This document shows, piece by piece, positions 1 to 7,383 of a stretch of 64,000 bases of DNA. Source of the DNA: Stagnimonas sp965279705. GTDB lineage: Bacteria > Pseudomonadota > Gammaproteobacteria > Nevskiales > Nevskiaceae. The first letter of the stretch is position 1, and each line of letters opens with the position of its first letter. Position numbers and translations under genes: made by a program. The DNA is taken from assembly GCA_965279705.1 (NCBI GenBank), contig OZ257257.1, positions 682,001 to 746,000 on the forward strand, given 5' to 3'. The notes under the pieces were generated by a model that worked only from the letters and a program-made list of their open reading frames with translations, was not told where the DNA came from and searched no databases.

Positions 1-67
1 TCAAGTAACAAATTGTTTCACCCGTAGTTCTCGCAACTACGTCCTACCGTCCCGAAGAAGATTTGAC

Positions 68-463
68 ATGAGCATCAACGATCCTATCGGCGACTTTCTG
101 ACCCGCATTCGTAACGGTCAGCAAGCGCGCAAAAAATTCATCGTCTCCCCGTCATCCAAGCTGCGCGAGGCTGTTGCAGCCGTGCTGAAAGACGAGGGTT
201 ACATTGGCGAGTTCACCGTGACTGCCGAAGGTAACAAGAAGACGATCTCCGTCGTGCTGAAGTATTTCGCTGGCAAGCCAGTCATCGAGAAGCTGCAACG
301 CATCTCGACGCCTTCGCTCCGCGTCTACAAAGGCAAGGACGAACTCCCCAAAGTGCTGGGTGGCCTCGGTGTTGCCATCATCTCCACCCCCAAGGGTGTG
401 GTCTCTGACCGTCGCGCGCGCGCTGACGGCCAGGGTGGCGAAATCATCTGCCTCGTCGCCTAA
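68..463 (+). CDS. rpsH: 30S ribosomal protein S8
   Basis: Ribosomal protein S8, a primary 16S rRNA-binding protein of the small subunit that also represses the spc operon in E. coli. The 131-residue product has the typical S8 opening (MSINDPIGDFLTRIRNG) and the conserved C-terminal STPKGVVSDRRAR region, and its length is normal for the family. It is the first complete gene of the window and lies 9 bases before rplF in the canonical spc order. The 67 bases upstream hold no complete gene; rpsN would be expected just outside the window. Confidence 0.98.
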   Translation: MSINDPIGDFLTRIRNGQQARKKFIVSPSSKLREAVAAVLKDEGYIGEFTVTAEGNKKTISVVLKYFAGKPVIEKLQRISTPSLRVYKGKDELPKVLGGLGVAIISTPKGVVSDRRARADGQGGEIICLVA

Positions 464-472
464 GGAGCAACC

Positions 473-1003
473 ATGTCACGCGTTGCTAAAAACCCCATCA
501 AACTCCCCGCGGGCGTGCAGGTCACGACCACCGCTGGTGTCGTGTCCGTCAAGGGTGCCAAGTCCACGTTGACGCTGCCGCTGCCTGCGGGCATCGCCAT
601 CGACGTGAAAGACGGCGCCGTCTCGCTCACGCCGGAATCCCTCATCGTCAGCAAGGCGAAGTCGGGCACCATCCGCGCCATCATCAACAACATGGTTGTC
701 GGTGTGACCAAGGGCTACGAGATCAAATTGCAGCTGGTCGGCGTCGGTTATCGCGCTGCCATGAAGGGCAAGTTGCTTGACCTTCAGGCTGGTTTCTCGC
801 ACCCGGTCAACATCCCGGTGCCAGAAGGCGTGTCGGTTGAAACGCCGATTCCGACTGAAATCATCATCAAAGGTGCTGACAAGCATGTGGTCGGGCAGCT
901 CGCTGCCGTGATCCGTGCGAAGCGTCCGCCGGAACCCTACAAGGGCAAGGGCGTGCGTTATTCGACCGAGAAGGTCGTGCTGAAAGAAGCCAAGAAGAAG
1001 TAA
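473..1003 (+). CDS. rplF: 50S ribosomal protein L6
   Basis: Ribosomal protein L6 of the large subunit, near the sarcin-ricin loop and factor-binding site. The 176-residue product starts MSRVAKNPI and contains the family signature in its second domain (RPPEPYKGKGVRYSTE), as expected for full-length L6. The ATG follows an AGGAGCAACC ribosome binding site that directly overlaps the end of rpsH. It is co-transcribed with rpsH upstream and rplR 12 bases downstream. Confidence 0.98.
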   Translation: MSRVAKNPIKLPAGVQVTTTAGVVSVKGAKSTLTLPLPAGIAIDVKDGAVSLTPESLIVSKAKSGTIRAIINNMVVGVTKGYEIKLQLVGVGYRAAMKGKLLDLQAGFSHPVNIPVPEGVSVETPIPTEIIIKGADKHVVGQLAAVIRAKRPPEPYKGKGVRYSTEKVVLKEAKKK

Positions 1004-1015
1004 GGCGAACTGACC

Positions 1016-1369
1016 ATGAGCAACAAGACCAACTCAACCCGTCTGCGCCGCGCTCGTCGCACCCGCGCCAAGATCCTCCAGCTGGGCGCGCATCGTCTGA
1101 CGATTCACCGCACCCCGCGCCACATGTATGCCCAGATCATCTTCGAGGGCAAGACACTCGTCGCCGCCTCGACGGTGGAGAAAGAAGTCGTCGCTGGCCT
1201 TGCCGCTACCGGCAACGTCGACGCCGCCAAGAAAGTGGGCGCCGCGATTGCCGAGCGTGCGAAAGCTGCTGGCATCACCTCCGTCGCATTCGACCGTTCT
1301 GGTTTTCAGTATCACGGCCGCGTTCAGGCGCTGGCAGATGCCGCGCGTGAAGCCGGCTTGGAGTTCTAA
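1016..1369 (+). CDS. rplR: 50S ribosomal protein L18
   Basis: Ribosomal protein L18, which binds 5S rRNA together with L5 and attaches it to the 50S subunit. The 117-residue protein is full length. It has the basic N-terminus (RLRRARRTRAKI) and the C-terminal block AFDRSGFQYHGRVQALADAAREAG, split here across FDRSGFQYHGRV and ALADAAREAG, that is diagnostic of L18. It sits between rplF and rpsE with short gaps, as in the standard spc operon. Confidence 0.98.
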   Translation: MSNKTNSTRLRRARRTRAKILQLGAHRLTIHRTPRHMYAQIIFEGKTLVAASTVEKEVVAGLAATGNVDAAKKVGAAIAERAKAAGITSVAFDRSGFQYHGRVQALADAAREAGLEF

Positions 1370-1372
1370 GAC

Positions 1373-1903
1373 ATGGCAAGCAACTATCAAAGCAACAACA
1401 GCGACGACACTCAGGGCGACCTGAAAGAAAAGCTGGTCGCTACCAACCGCGTTTCCAAGACGGTCAAGGGCGGTAAGCAGTTCAGCTTCACCGCACTCAC
1501 CGTGGTGGGCGATGGCGCTGGCCGCGTCGGTTTCGGTTACGGCAAGGCGCGCGAAGTGCCGGCTGCGATTTCGAAGGCGATGGACCAGGCTCGCAAGAAC
1601 ATGGTCACCGTTCCCTTGCGCGGACACACCATCCAGCACGAAGTGATCGGCACGCACGGCGCCACTCGCGTCATGCTCAAGCCCGCTTCCGACGGCACCG
1701 GCGTCATTGCCGGCGGCGCGATGCGCTCCGTGTTTGAAGTCGCTGGCGTCACCAACATCCTGGCCAAGACCTACGGGTCGCGTAATGCGATGAACGTGAT
1801 CCGCGCCACGGTTGATGCCATCCAGAAAATGAACCTGCCTTCCGACATCGCTGCCAAGCGCGGCAAGACGGTGTCAGAGATCCTCGGAGTGCCCGCCAAG
1901 TGA
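1373..1903 (+). CDS. rpsE: 30S ribosomal protein S5
   Basis: Ribosomal protein S5, needed for translational accuracy and located near the mRNA entry channel. The 176-residue protein has an N-terminal double-stranded RNA-binding domain starting around residue 20 (ATNRVSKTVKGG), the GYGKAREVPAAI motif, and the C-terminal S5 fold. The first 20 residues are a Ser/Asn/Asp-rich extension, common in this family. The stop overlaps the GTG start of rpmD (GTGA), so the two are translationally coupled. Confidence 0.98.
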   Translation: MASNYQSNNSDDTQGDLKEKLVATNRVSKTVKGGKQFSFTALTVVGDGAGRVGFGYGKAREVPAAISKAMDQARKNMVTVPLRGHTIQHEVIGTHGATRVMLKPASDGTGVIAGGAMRSVFEVAGVTNILAKTYGSRNAMNVIRATVDAIQKMNLPSDIAAKRGKTVSEILGVPAK

Positions 1904-2103
1904 GCAAAGCTACCGCCGCCCCCAAGCAGATCAAGCTCACGCTGGTCCGCAGCCTCGCCGCCCAGTTGAAGATGCACGTCAACTGCGTCAACGGTCTTGG
2001 CCTCAAGAAGATGCACCAGTCCGTGATTGTGTCGGCCACCCCTGAGAACATGGGCATGGTCAACAAGTCGCGCTTCATGCTGAAAGTTGAAGAGCTGAAC
2101 TAA
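1900..2103 (+). CDS. rpmD: 50S ribosomal protein L30
   Basis: Ribosomal protein L30, a small 50S protein. The 67-residue product carries the L30 pattern IKLTLVRS followed by LGLKKMHQSVIV. The start is a GTG at 1900 whose bases overlap the rpsE stop codon; no ATG is available in a suitable place, so the GTG is supported both by the alignment to L30 and by the four-base overlap. rplO begins one base after the stop. Confidence 0.95.
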   Translation: MSKATAAPKQIKLTLVRSLAAQLKMHVNCVNGLGLKKMHQSVIVSATPENMGMVNKSRFMLKVEELN

Positions 2104-2104
2104 C

Positions 2105-2539
2105 ATGAAACTCAATACCATCAAGCCCGCCAAGGGCAGCAAGCCGACCCGCACCCGCGTCGGTCGCGGTATCGGCTCCGGCCTCGGCAAGACTGCCGGC
2201 CGTGGTCACAAGGGTCAGCGCGCCCGTTCGGGTGGCTACCACAAGGTCGGCTTCGAGGGTGGTCAGATGCCCATCCAGCGTCGTCTGCCTAAGCGTGGCT
2301 TCAAGTCGCCGATCAAGATGCTGACCGGCGAAGTGCGTCTCTCGGAAATCGAGAAGATGACCGAGACCGAAATCGACCTCGCTGCCCTCAAGGCTGCGGG
2401 TGTGGTCGATGCCATGGTGCTGACCGCCAAGCTGATCAAGTCCGGCACGCTGACCCGCAAGGTCACGTTCAAGGGCGTGCGTGCCACCAAGGGCGCGAAA
2501 GAAGCAGTCGAAGCCCTCGGCGGCGTTTTCGCTGAATAA
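2105..2539 (+). CDS. rplO: 50S ribosomal protein L15
   Basis: Ribosomal protein L15, a late assembly protein of the 50S subunit. The 144-residue product has the Gly/Arg-rich N-terminal tail (GRGIGSGLGKTAGRGHKGQ) that threads into 23S rRNA and the globular C-terminal L15 domain. Length is normal. It is followed 46 bases later by secY, as in nearly all bacteria. Confidence 0.98.
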   Translation: MKLNTIKPAKGSKPTRTRVGRGIGSGLGKTAGRGHKGQRARSGGYHKVGFEGGQMPIQRRLPKRGFKSPIKMLTGEVRLSEIEKMTETEIDLAALKAAGVVDAMVLTAKLIKSGTLTRKVTFKGVRATKGAKEAVEALGGVFAE

Positions 2540-2585
2540 GCAAAAAAAAGCCTCATCTAAGCACTCACGAGTTCACGAGACCCGA

Positions 2586-3980
2586 ATGGCCACCAACGCT
2601 TCCGCGCCGATGATGCCGGACCTGACCAAGAGCAAGGACGTACTCAACCGTCTGCTGTTCTTGCTGGGTGCGTTGGTTGTCTATCGCATCGGTTCGTACA
2701 TCCCGGTGCCGGGTATCGATCCCGGCAAGCTGGCGTCGTTGTTTAGCCAGCAGAAAGGCACGATCCTGGACATGTTCAACATGTTCAGTGGCGGCGCGCT
2801 CGAGCGTCTGTCGATCTTCGCACTCGGTGTGATGCCCTACATTTCTGCCTCGATCATCGTGCAGCTGATGGCCGCCGCGGTGCCGCAGCTGAAAGAGTTG
2901 AAGAAAGAAGGAGAGGCGGGTCGTCGCAAGATCACTCGCTACACCCGTTTCGGCACGCTCGGCTTAGCTATCTTCCAGTCGGTCGGTGCTGCAACAGCGC
3001 TGCAAAAGAGCGGTGTTGCAATCTTCCCCGGCTACGGCTTCATCTTTGTTGCCGCCGTGTCGCTGGTGACTGGCACCATGTTCCTGATGTGGCTGGGTGA
3101 GCAGATCACCGAGCGCGGCATCGGCAACGGTATGTCGATGATCATCTTTGCAGGCATCGTTGCCGGCTTGCCCCGCGCATTGGCGAGCACTGCGCAGCTG
3201 GTCAGCGAAGGCTCGCTCAACGGTCTGTTGGTGATTGTGATTTTCCTGATGATTGCCGCCATCACTTGGGGTGTCGTGTTTGTCGAACGTGCTCAGCGTC
3301 GCATTCCGATCCATCATGCGCGTCGTCAGCAGGGCAACCGTGTGTTTGCTGCGCAGACCCAGCATCTGCCGCTGAAGCTCAACATGGCCGGTGTCATTCC
3401 GCCCATCTTCGCTTCATCAATCATTTTGTTCCCCGCGTCCATCGTCAGCTTCTTCGGCGAAGGCGAAGCTGGATTTCTGCAGAAGCTTGCCAGTGCTCTA
3501 TCGCCGGGGCAGGCGCTGCACACCGTGCTTTACGGCGCGATGATCATCTTCTTCTGCTTCTTCTACACAGCGTTGGTGTTTGACAGCCGCGAGACGGCCG
3601 AGAACCTGAAAAAGTCGGGTGCTGTCATTCCAGGCGTGCGTCCCGGCGTGCAGACCGGCCGCTATATCGACCAGGTGCTCACCCGTCTCACGGTTGCCGG
3701 CGCCATCTACATCACAGCCATCTGTGTGCTGCCTGAAATCATGATTGCGCAGCTCTCCATTCCCTTCGCGTTCGGCGGCACCTCGCTGCTCATCACGGTG
3801 GTGGTGGTCATGGACTTCATGGCGCAGCTGCAGGCGCACCTGATGTCGCACCAATATCAGGGCCTGCTCGAAAAGCAGAACCTCAAGACCCTCGGCAAGA
3901 AGGCCGATGGCACCCCTTCAAAAGTGTCGGGTCGGCTGGCGAGCCCCCGTCAATCAGTGACGCAAAACCCAACAAGGTAG
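2586..3980 (+). CDS. secY: Protein translocase subunit SecY
   Basis: Central pore subunit of the SecYEG inner-membrane translocon. The 464-residue protein has about ten hydrophobic segments and the SecY signatures IPVPGID near the N-terminus and the cytoplasmic loop NRVFAAQTQHLPLKLN. I place the start at the ATG at 2586 (MATNASAPMM). An in-frame upstream start at 2481 would overlap rplO by 59 bases and add a non-conserved basic stretch. The C-terminal tail after LGKKADG is Ser/Pro/Arg-rich and longer than in E. coli. rpmJ follows five bases later. Confidence 0.97.
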   Translation: MATNASAPMMPDLTKSKDVLNRLLFLLGALVVYRIGSYIPVPGIDPGKLASLFSQQKGTILDMFNMFSGGALERLSIFALGVMPYISASIIVQLMAAAVPQLKELKKEGEAGRRKITRYTRFGTLGLAIFQSVGAATALQKSGVAIFPGYGFIFVAAVSLVTGTMFLMWLGEQITERGIGNGMSMIIFAGIVAGLPRALASTAQLVSEGSLNGLLVIVIFLMIAAITWGVVFVERAQRRIPIHHARRQQGNRVFAAQTQHLPLKLNMAGVIPPIFASSIILFPASIVSFFGEGEAGFLQKLASALSPGQALHTVLYGAMIIFFCFFYTALVFDSRETAENLKKSGAVIPGVRPGVQTGRYIDQVLTRLTVAGAIYITAICVLPEIMIAQLSIPFAFGGTSLLITVVVVMDFMAQLQAHLMSHQYQGLLEKQNLKTLGKKADGTPSKVSGRLASPRQSVTQNPTR

Positions 3981-3985
3981 TAGCC

Positions 3986-4102
3986 ATGAAAGTGCGCGCT
4001 TCGGTTAAAAAAATGTGCCGCAACTGCAAAGTTGTGCGTCGTAGCGGTGTGGTACGGATCATCTGCTCGTCCGACCTTCGCCACAAACAACGCCAAGGCT
4101 GA
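3986..4102 (+). CDS. rpmJ: 50S ribosomal protein L36 (zinc-binding form)
   Basis: A short gene of 38 codons plus stop, directly downstream of secY in the usual position. The translation starts MKVRASVKKMCRNCKVVRR and ends DLRHKQRQG, matching L36. Cys11, Cys14, Cys27 and His33 form the zinc ribbon, so this is the zinc-containing C+ paralogue. L36 is the smallest 50S protein and binds domain VI of 23S rRNA. The ATG at 3986 lies five bases after the secY stop. Confidence 0.96.
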   Translation: MKVRASVKKMCRNCKVVRRSGVVRIICSSDLRHKQRQG

Positions 4103-4115
4103 AAAGCCGCAGGTC

Positions 4116-4144
4116 TTGCAAGGCATTCAAGTTTTCATTAGACT
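4116..4144 (+). promoter_or_regulatory. Candidate promoter of the alpha (rpsM) operon
   Basis: In the 81-base gap between rpmJ and rpsM there is a TTGCAA box at 4116-4121 and a TAGACT box at 4139-4144, separated by 17 bases; each matches the sigma-70 consensus at four of six positions. The position matches the known boundary between spc and alpha operons, where many proteobacteria have a separate promoter. This is a pattern match by eye only. Confidence 0.35.
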
Positions 4145-4183
4145 CCGCGCCCTTTTTGAGGGTGCAAAGTAAGGAAGTGGCAT

Positions 4184-4555
4184 ATGGCACGTATCGCGGG
4201 CGTTAACGTCCCAGACAAGAAGCACACGGTGATTGCGCTGCAGTCGATCTACGGCATTGGCGCCACTCGCTCAAAGAAGATCTGCGCAGCGGCCGGCATC
4301 AATCCGGCGGTGCAGATTCGCACGCTCACTGAAGGTGAGGTGGATCAACTGCGCGCCGAAATCGCCAAATACATTGTCGAGGGCGACCTTCGCCGCGAAG
4401 TGTCTATGAGCATCAAGCGTCTGGTGGACATGGGCACCTACCGCGGCCAGCGTCATCGCCGTGGCCTGCCGATCCGTGGCCAGCGCACCCGCACCAACGC
4501 CCGCACCCGCAAGGGGCCGCGCAAGGCGACTGTCTCTTCTAATAAGAAAGCATAA
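4184..4555 (+). CDS. rpsM: 30S ribosomal protein S13
   Basis: Ribosomal protein S13, located in the head of the 30S subunit, where it contacts the P-site tRNA and the 50S subunit. The 123-residue product begins MARIAGVNVPDKKH and carries the helix-hairpin-helix region SIYGIGATRSKKIC and the signature RGLPIRGQRTRTNARTRKG. Length is slightly above E. coli S13. The ATG has an AAGGAAG ribosome binding site upstream. First gene of the alpha operon. Confidence 0.98.
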   Translation: MARIAGVNVPDKKHTVIALQSIYGIGATRSKKICAAAGINPAVQIRTLTEGEVDQLRAEIAKYIVEGDLRREVSMSIKRLVDMGTYRGQRHRRGLPIRGQRTRTNARTRKGPRKATVSSNKKA

Positions 4556-4564
4556 GGATTCATC

Positions 4565-4963
4565 ATGGCCGCACCCCAAGCCGCAGCCGCTGCAAAGCGG
4601 AAGAAAGTCAAAAAAAATGTGACCGACGCCGTCGTGCACGTTCATGCGTCTTTCAACAACACCATCGTGCTCATCACCGACCGTCAGGGCAATGCTCTGT
4701 CGTGGTCGACCGCTGGTTCCTGCGGCTTCAAGGGTTCGCGCAAGTCCACGCCGTTCGCAGCCGGCGTTGCGGCAGAGCGTGCTGCCACGGCAGCTGCCGA
4801 ACACGGCGTGAAGAACGTCGAAGTGTTCGTCAAGGGCCCTGGCCCAGGTCGCGAATCTGCCGTGCGCGCGCTCAATGCCGCGGGCATGAAAGTTTCAAAC
4901 ATCGTTGATGTGACGCCGATTCCGCATAACGGCTGCCGTCCCGCCAAGCGTCGTCGCGTCTAA
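4565..4963 (+). CDS. rpsK: 30S ribosomal protein S11
   Basis: Ribosomal protein S11 of the 30S platform, involved in mRNA-site architecture. The 132-residue protein has an Ala-rich, Lys-rich N-terminal extension and then the conserved S11 fold, including FNNTIVLITDRQGN, the central VFVKGPGPGRESAVRAL block and the C-terminal PIPHNGCRPAKRRRV. Spacing to rpsM (9 bases) and rpsD (18 bases) fits one transcript. Confidence 0.98.
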   Translation: MAAPQAAAAAKRKKVKKNVTDAVVHVHASFNNTIVLITDRQGNALSWSTAGSCGFKGSRKSTPFAAGVAAERAATAAAEHGVKNVEVFVKGPGPGRESAVRALNAAGMKVSNIVDVTPIPHNGCRPAKRRRV

Positions 4964-4981
4964 AGAGAACAGAGAAAAATC

Positions 4982-5602
4982 ATGGCTCGTTATATTGGCC
5001 CCAAGTGCAAACTTTCCCGCCGCGCCGGCATGGACCTTCTGCTCAAGTCCCGCGCCCGCAGCCTGGAAACCAAGTGCAAACTCGAAACCCGTCCTGGTCA
5101 GCACGGTGCCGTCAAGCCGCGTCTGTCCGACTACGCCAACCAGCTGGCTGAGAAGCAAAAGCTGAAGCGCATGTATGGCGTGCTCGAACGTCAGTTCCGC
5201 AACTATTATCTGAAAGCCTCGGGCGGCAAGGGTGCAACTGGTCTCAACCTGCTGCGTTACCTCGAAGCCCGCCTCGATAACGTCGTCTACCGCATGGGCT
5301 TTGCATCGACCCGTTCGGAAGCGCGTCAGCTCGTCGGCCATAAGGCCATCGAAGTCAACGGCAAGCCGGTCAACATCCCCTCGTATCAGGTTGCCGTCGG
5401 CGACGTGATCACGGTGCGCGAGAAGTCGAAGAATCAGCTGCGCATCGCCGCGTCGCTGACGCTGGCCTCGCAGGTTGGTTTTCCCGACTGGCTCGATGTA
5501 GATGAGAAGGGCCTGAAGGGCACCTTCAAGTCGGCCCCTGAGCGCGGCCAGATCGTGCCGGACATCAACGAGAATCTCGTGGTCGAGCTTTACAGCAAGT
5601 AG
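4982..5602 (+). CDS. rpsD: 30S ribosomal protein S4
   Basis: Ribosomal protein S4, an initiator of 30S assembly and, in E. coli, translational repressor of the alpha operon. The 206-residue product opens MARYIGPKCKLSRR and contains the S4 RNA-binding domain (about residues 95-160, with LDNVVYRMGFASTRSEARQL). Full length. It precedes rpoA by 69 bases, in which I see no strong promoter or terminator. Confidence 0.98.
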   Translation: MARYIGPKCKLSRRAGMDLLLKSRARSLETKCKLETRPGQHGAVKPRLSDYANQLAEKQKLKRMYGVLERQFRNYYLKASGGKGATGLNLLRYLEARLDNVVYRMGFASTRSEARQLVGHKAIEVNGKPVNIPSYQVAVGDVITVREKSKNQLRIAASLTLASQVGFPDWLDVDEKGLKGTFKSAPERGQIVPDINENLVVELYSK

Positions 5603-5671
5603 TAGCTGATTGGTTACGTATCCACGTTCGCCTGTCGGCGGACGTCGCAAGTTTTATTAAGAGGATTTTCA

Positions 5672-6646
5672 ATGCAGGGCATCGTCAACGATTTGCTGAA
5701 ACCGCGCACCATCGAAGTCGAGCAGGCTGGCCCCAACCGTGCTCGCGTCTCGCTTGAGCCGCTGGAGCGTGGGTTTGGTCACACGCTGGGTAATGCCCTC
5801 CGCCGCATCCTGCTGTCCTCAATCCCCGGTGCCGCCATTACCGAAGCGCAGATCGAGGGCGTGGTACACGAGTACAGCGCCATCGAAGGCGTGCAGGAAG
5901 ACGTGCTCGACATCCTCTTGAACCTCAAGAATGTCGCCATCCGCATGCATTCGCGCGACTCGGCCACGCTGACTATTGCCAAGTCTGGCAAGGGTCCGGT
6001 CACCGCCGGTGACATCCAGCTCGACCACGACATCGAAATCGTCAATCCGGGTCTGGTCATCGCCAATCTCACGGGTGGCAAGCTCAACATGACGCTGCGT
6101 GTGACGCGCGGCCGTGGTTACCAGCCTGCGCTGGCTCGCCCGGAAGAAGAAGGCTCCGGCATCGGCGTGCTCAAGCTGGATGCCAGCTATAGCCCGGTTC
6201 GTCGTGTCAGCTACTCCGTCGAGCGCGCTCGCGTCGAGCAGCGTACCGACTTGGACAAGCTGATTCTCGACATCGACACCAACGGTGGCATCGATGCCGC
6301 CGAGGCCGTGCGCCAGGCTGCCCGTATCCTGCGTGACCAGCTCACCGTCTTCGTCGGTCTCGAAGCCGAAGAAGTGGTTGCTGCCATCAGCAACAAGAAG
6401 GACGTTTCGCCGATCCTGTTCCGTCCGATCGACGAGCTGGAACTCGGTGTTCGTTCGACCAACTGCCTCAAGGCCGAAAACATCTACTACATCGGCGATC
6501 TGGTGCAGCGCACCGAGACCCAGTTGATGAAGACGCCGAACCTCGGCAAGAAGTCGCTCAACGAAATCAAAGAAGCCCTCAAGAGCCACGAGCTCGACCT
6601 GGGCATGAAGCTGGACAACTGGTCGTCGCCGAAAGCGTCGGCCTAA
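5672..6646 (+). CDS. rpoA: DNA-directed RNA polymerase subunit alpha
   Basis: Alpha subunit of RNA polymerase; it dimerises to nucleate the core enzyme and contacts UP elements and activators. The 324-residue product shows the N-terminal assembly domain (about 1-235, with GFGHTLGNALRRILLSS) and the C-terminal DNA-binding domain (about 245-324), including ELGVRSTNCLKAENI and NLGKKSLNEIKEAL. Length is normal. A GAGGA ribosome binding site precedes the ATG. Confidence 0.98.
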   Translation: MQGIVNDLLKPRTIEVEQAGPNRARVSLEPLERGFGHTLGNALRRILLSSIPGAAITEAQIEGVVHEYSAIEGVQEDVLDILLNLKNVAIRMHSRDSATLTIAKSGKGPVTAGDIQLDHDIEIVNPGLVIANLTGGKLNMTLRVTRGRGYQPALARPEEEGSGIGVLKLDASYSPVRRVSYSVERARVEQRTDLDKLILDIDTNGGIDAAEAVRQAARILRDQLTVFVGLEAEEVVAAISNKKDVSPILFRPIDELELGVRSTNCLKAENIYYIGDLVQRTETQLMKTPNLGKKSLNEIKEALKSHELDLGMKLDNWSSPKASA

Positions 6647-6665
6647 GCAAGAGTAAGGATTAGTC

Positions 6666-7052
6666 ATGCGCCACAAAGTTTCGGGCCGCCGCCTCGGCCG
6701 CACCACCTCGCACCGCAAGTCGATGATGCAGAGCATGTCTGCTTCGCTGATCGAGCACGAGATCATCCAGACCACCGTGTCGAAGGCGAAGGAACTGCGC
6801 CGCGAACTCGAGCCGCTGATCACGCGCGCCAAGGAAGATTCGCTGCACAACCGCCGCATCACTTTCGATCGCATCCGCAATCGCGATGCCGTTCAAAAGC
6901 TGTTTCTCGAACTCGGCCCGCGCTTCAAGCAGCGCCCAGGTGGCTACCTGCGCATCATGCGCTGTGGCTATCGTGCTGGCGACGCCGCACCGATGGCATA
7001 CATCGAGCTGGTTGATCGTGCTGCAGCAGCTAGTGAAACTGCGGCTGCCTGA
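6666..7052 (+). CDS. rplQ: 50S ribosomal protein L17
   Basis: Ribosomal protein L17, located near the polypeptide exit tunnel. The 128-residue protein opens MRHKVSGRRLGRTTSHRKSM and contains the conserved TTVSKAKELRRELEPLITRAKED region and GYLRIMRCGYRAGDAAPMAYIEL (both given as patterns across the alignment, positions about 36-58 and 95-117). A short Ala-rich tail ends the protein. Last gene of the alpha operon; an intrinsic terminator follows 26 bases later. Confidence 0.98.
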   Translation: MRHKVSGRRLGRTTSHRKSMMQSMSASLIEHEIIQTTVSKAKELRRELEPLITRAKEDSLHNRRITFDRIRNRDAVQKLFLELGPRFKQRPGGYLRIMRCGYRAGDAAPMAYIELVDRAAAASETAAA

Positions 7053-7078
7053 TTTCAGGAAGCTGTGATTGTAAAAAA

Positions 7079-7099
7079 GGACGCTTCGGCGTCCTTTTT
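7079..7099 (+). terminator. Intrinsic terminator of the alpha operon
   Basis: A GC-rich hairpin GGACGC-TTCG-GCGTCC (7079-7084, loop 7085-7088, 7089-7094) is preceded by a run of A and followed by five T. The stable TTCG tetraloop and the position 26 bases after the rplQ stop make this a textbook rho-independent terminator for the spc-alpha transcript. Confidence 0.93.
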
Positions 7100-7202
7100 G
7101 TTGGGGCTATTAGAGCGAAACACCGCAAAAAATTGTGCCTCTTGTCGTGGGTGAGATGCACAGTGCTTAGCTCAATGGAGCCAGTTTTCTAAGCGGTGCG
7201 CA

Positions 7203-7231
7203 TTGACCTGCGAAGGCATAAAAAATACAGT
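7203..7231 (+). promoter_or_regulatory. Candidate promoter of the TonB-dependent receptor
   Basis: TTGACC at 7203-7208 (five of six matches to the -35 consensus) is spaced 17 bases from TACAGT at 7226-7231 (four of six matches to the -10 consensus). Transcription from here would give a leader of about 145 bases ahead of the receptor start at 7384. Identified by eye only. Confidence 0.4.
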
Positions 7232-7302
7232 CACCGCCGATGTGTAGGGACATCAATAAAACCGCTCGATAGTGGATAAGCGGGGTTGATAAAAGCCAAG
7301 GA

Positions 7303-7326
7303 ATGGCACCGATGTTGCTGTGCCAT
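7303..7326 (+). promoter_or_regulatory. Inverted repeat in the receptor leader
   Basis: ATGGCAC (7303-7309) and GTGCCAT (7320-7326) form a perfect 7-bp inverted repeat with a 10-base loop. It lies between the candidate promoter and the receptor start, so it would be in the transcript leader. It could be a leader hairpin or an operator; there is no poly-T, so it is not an intrinsic terminator. Confidence 0.3.
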
Positions 7327-7383
7327 CCGAAAAGCGAATGGGGCTGCTCGCCACATTCAAATCCACACTCAATGGGATTCATC

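Larger units (their letters stand above)
7100..7383. other. Intergenic region between rplQ and the TonB receptor
   Basis: The gap from rplQ (7052) to the receptor start (7384) is the only stretch above 300 bases without a gene. It holds the rplQ terminator, a candidate promoter at 7203-7231 and a leader hairpin at 7303-7326. An in-frame upstream extension of the receptor from 7303 gives a Cys/His-rich peptide unlike a signal sequence, so I treat it as untranslated. I see no tRNA, small RNA or convincing additional small gene here. Confidence 0.6.

Noticed and set aside
2481..2585. Upstream in-frame extension of secY
   Set aside because: It overlaps rplO by 59 bases and adds a non-conserved basic segment; the ATG at 2586 fits SecY family length.
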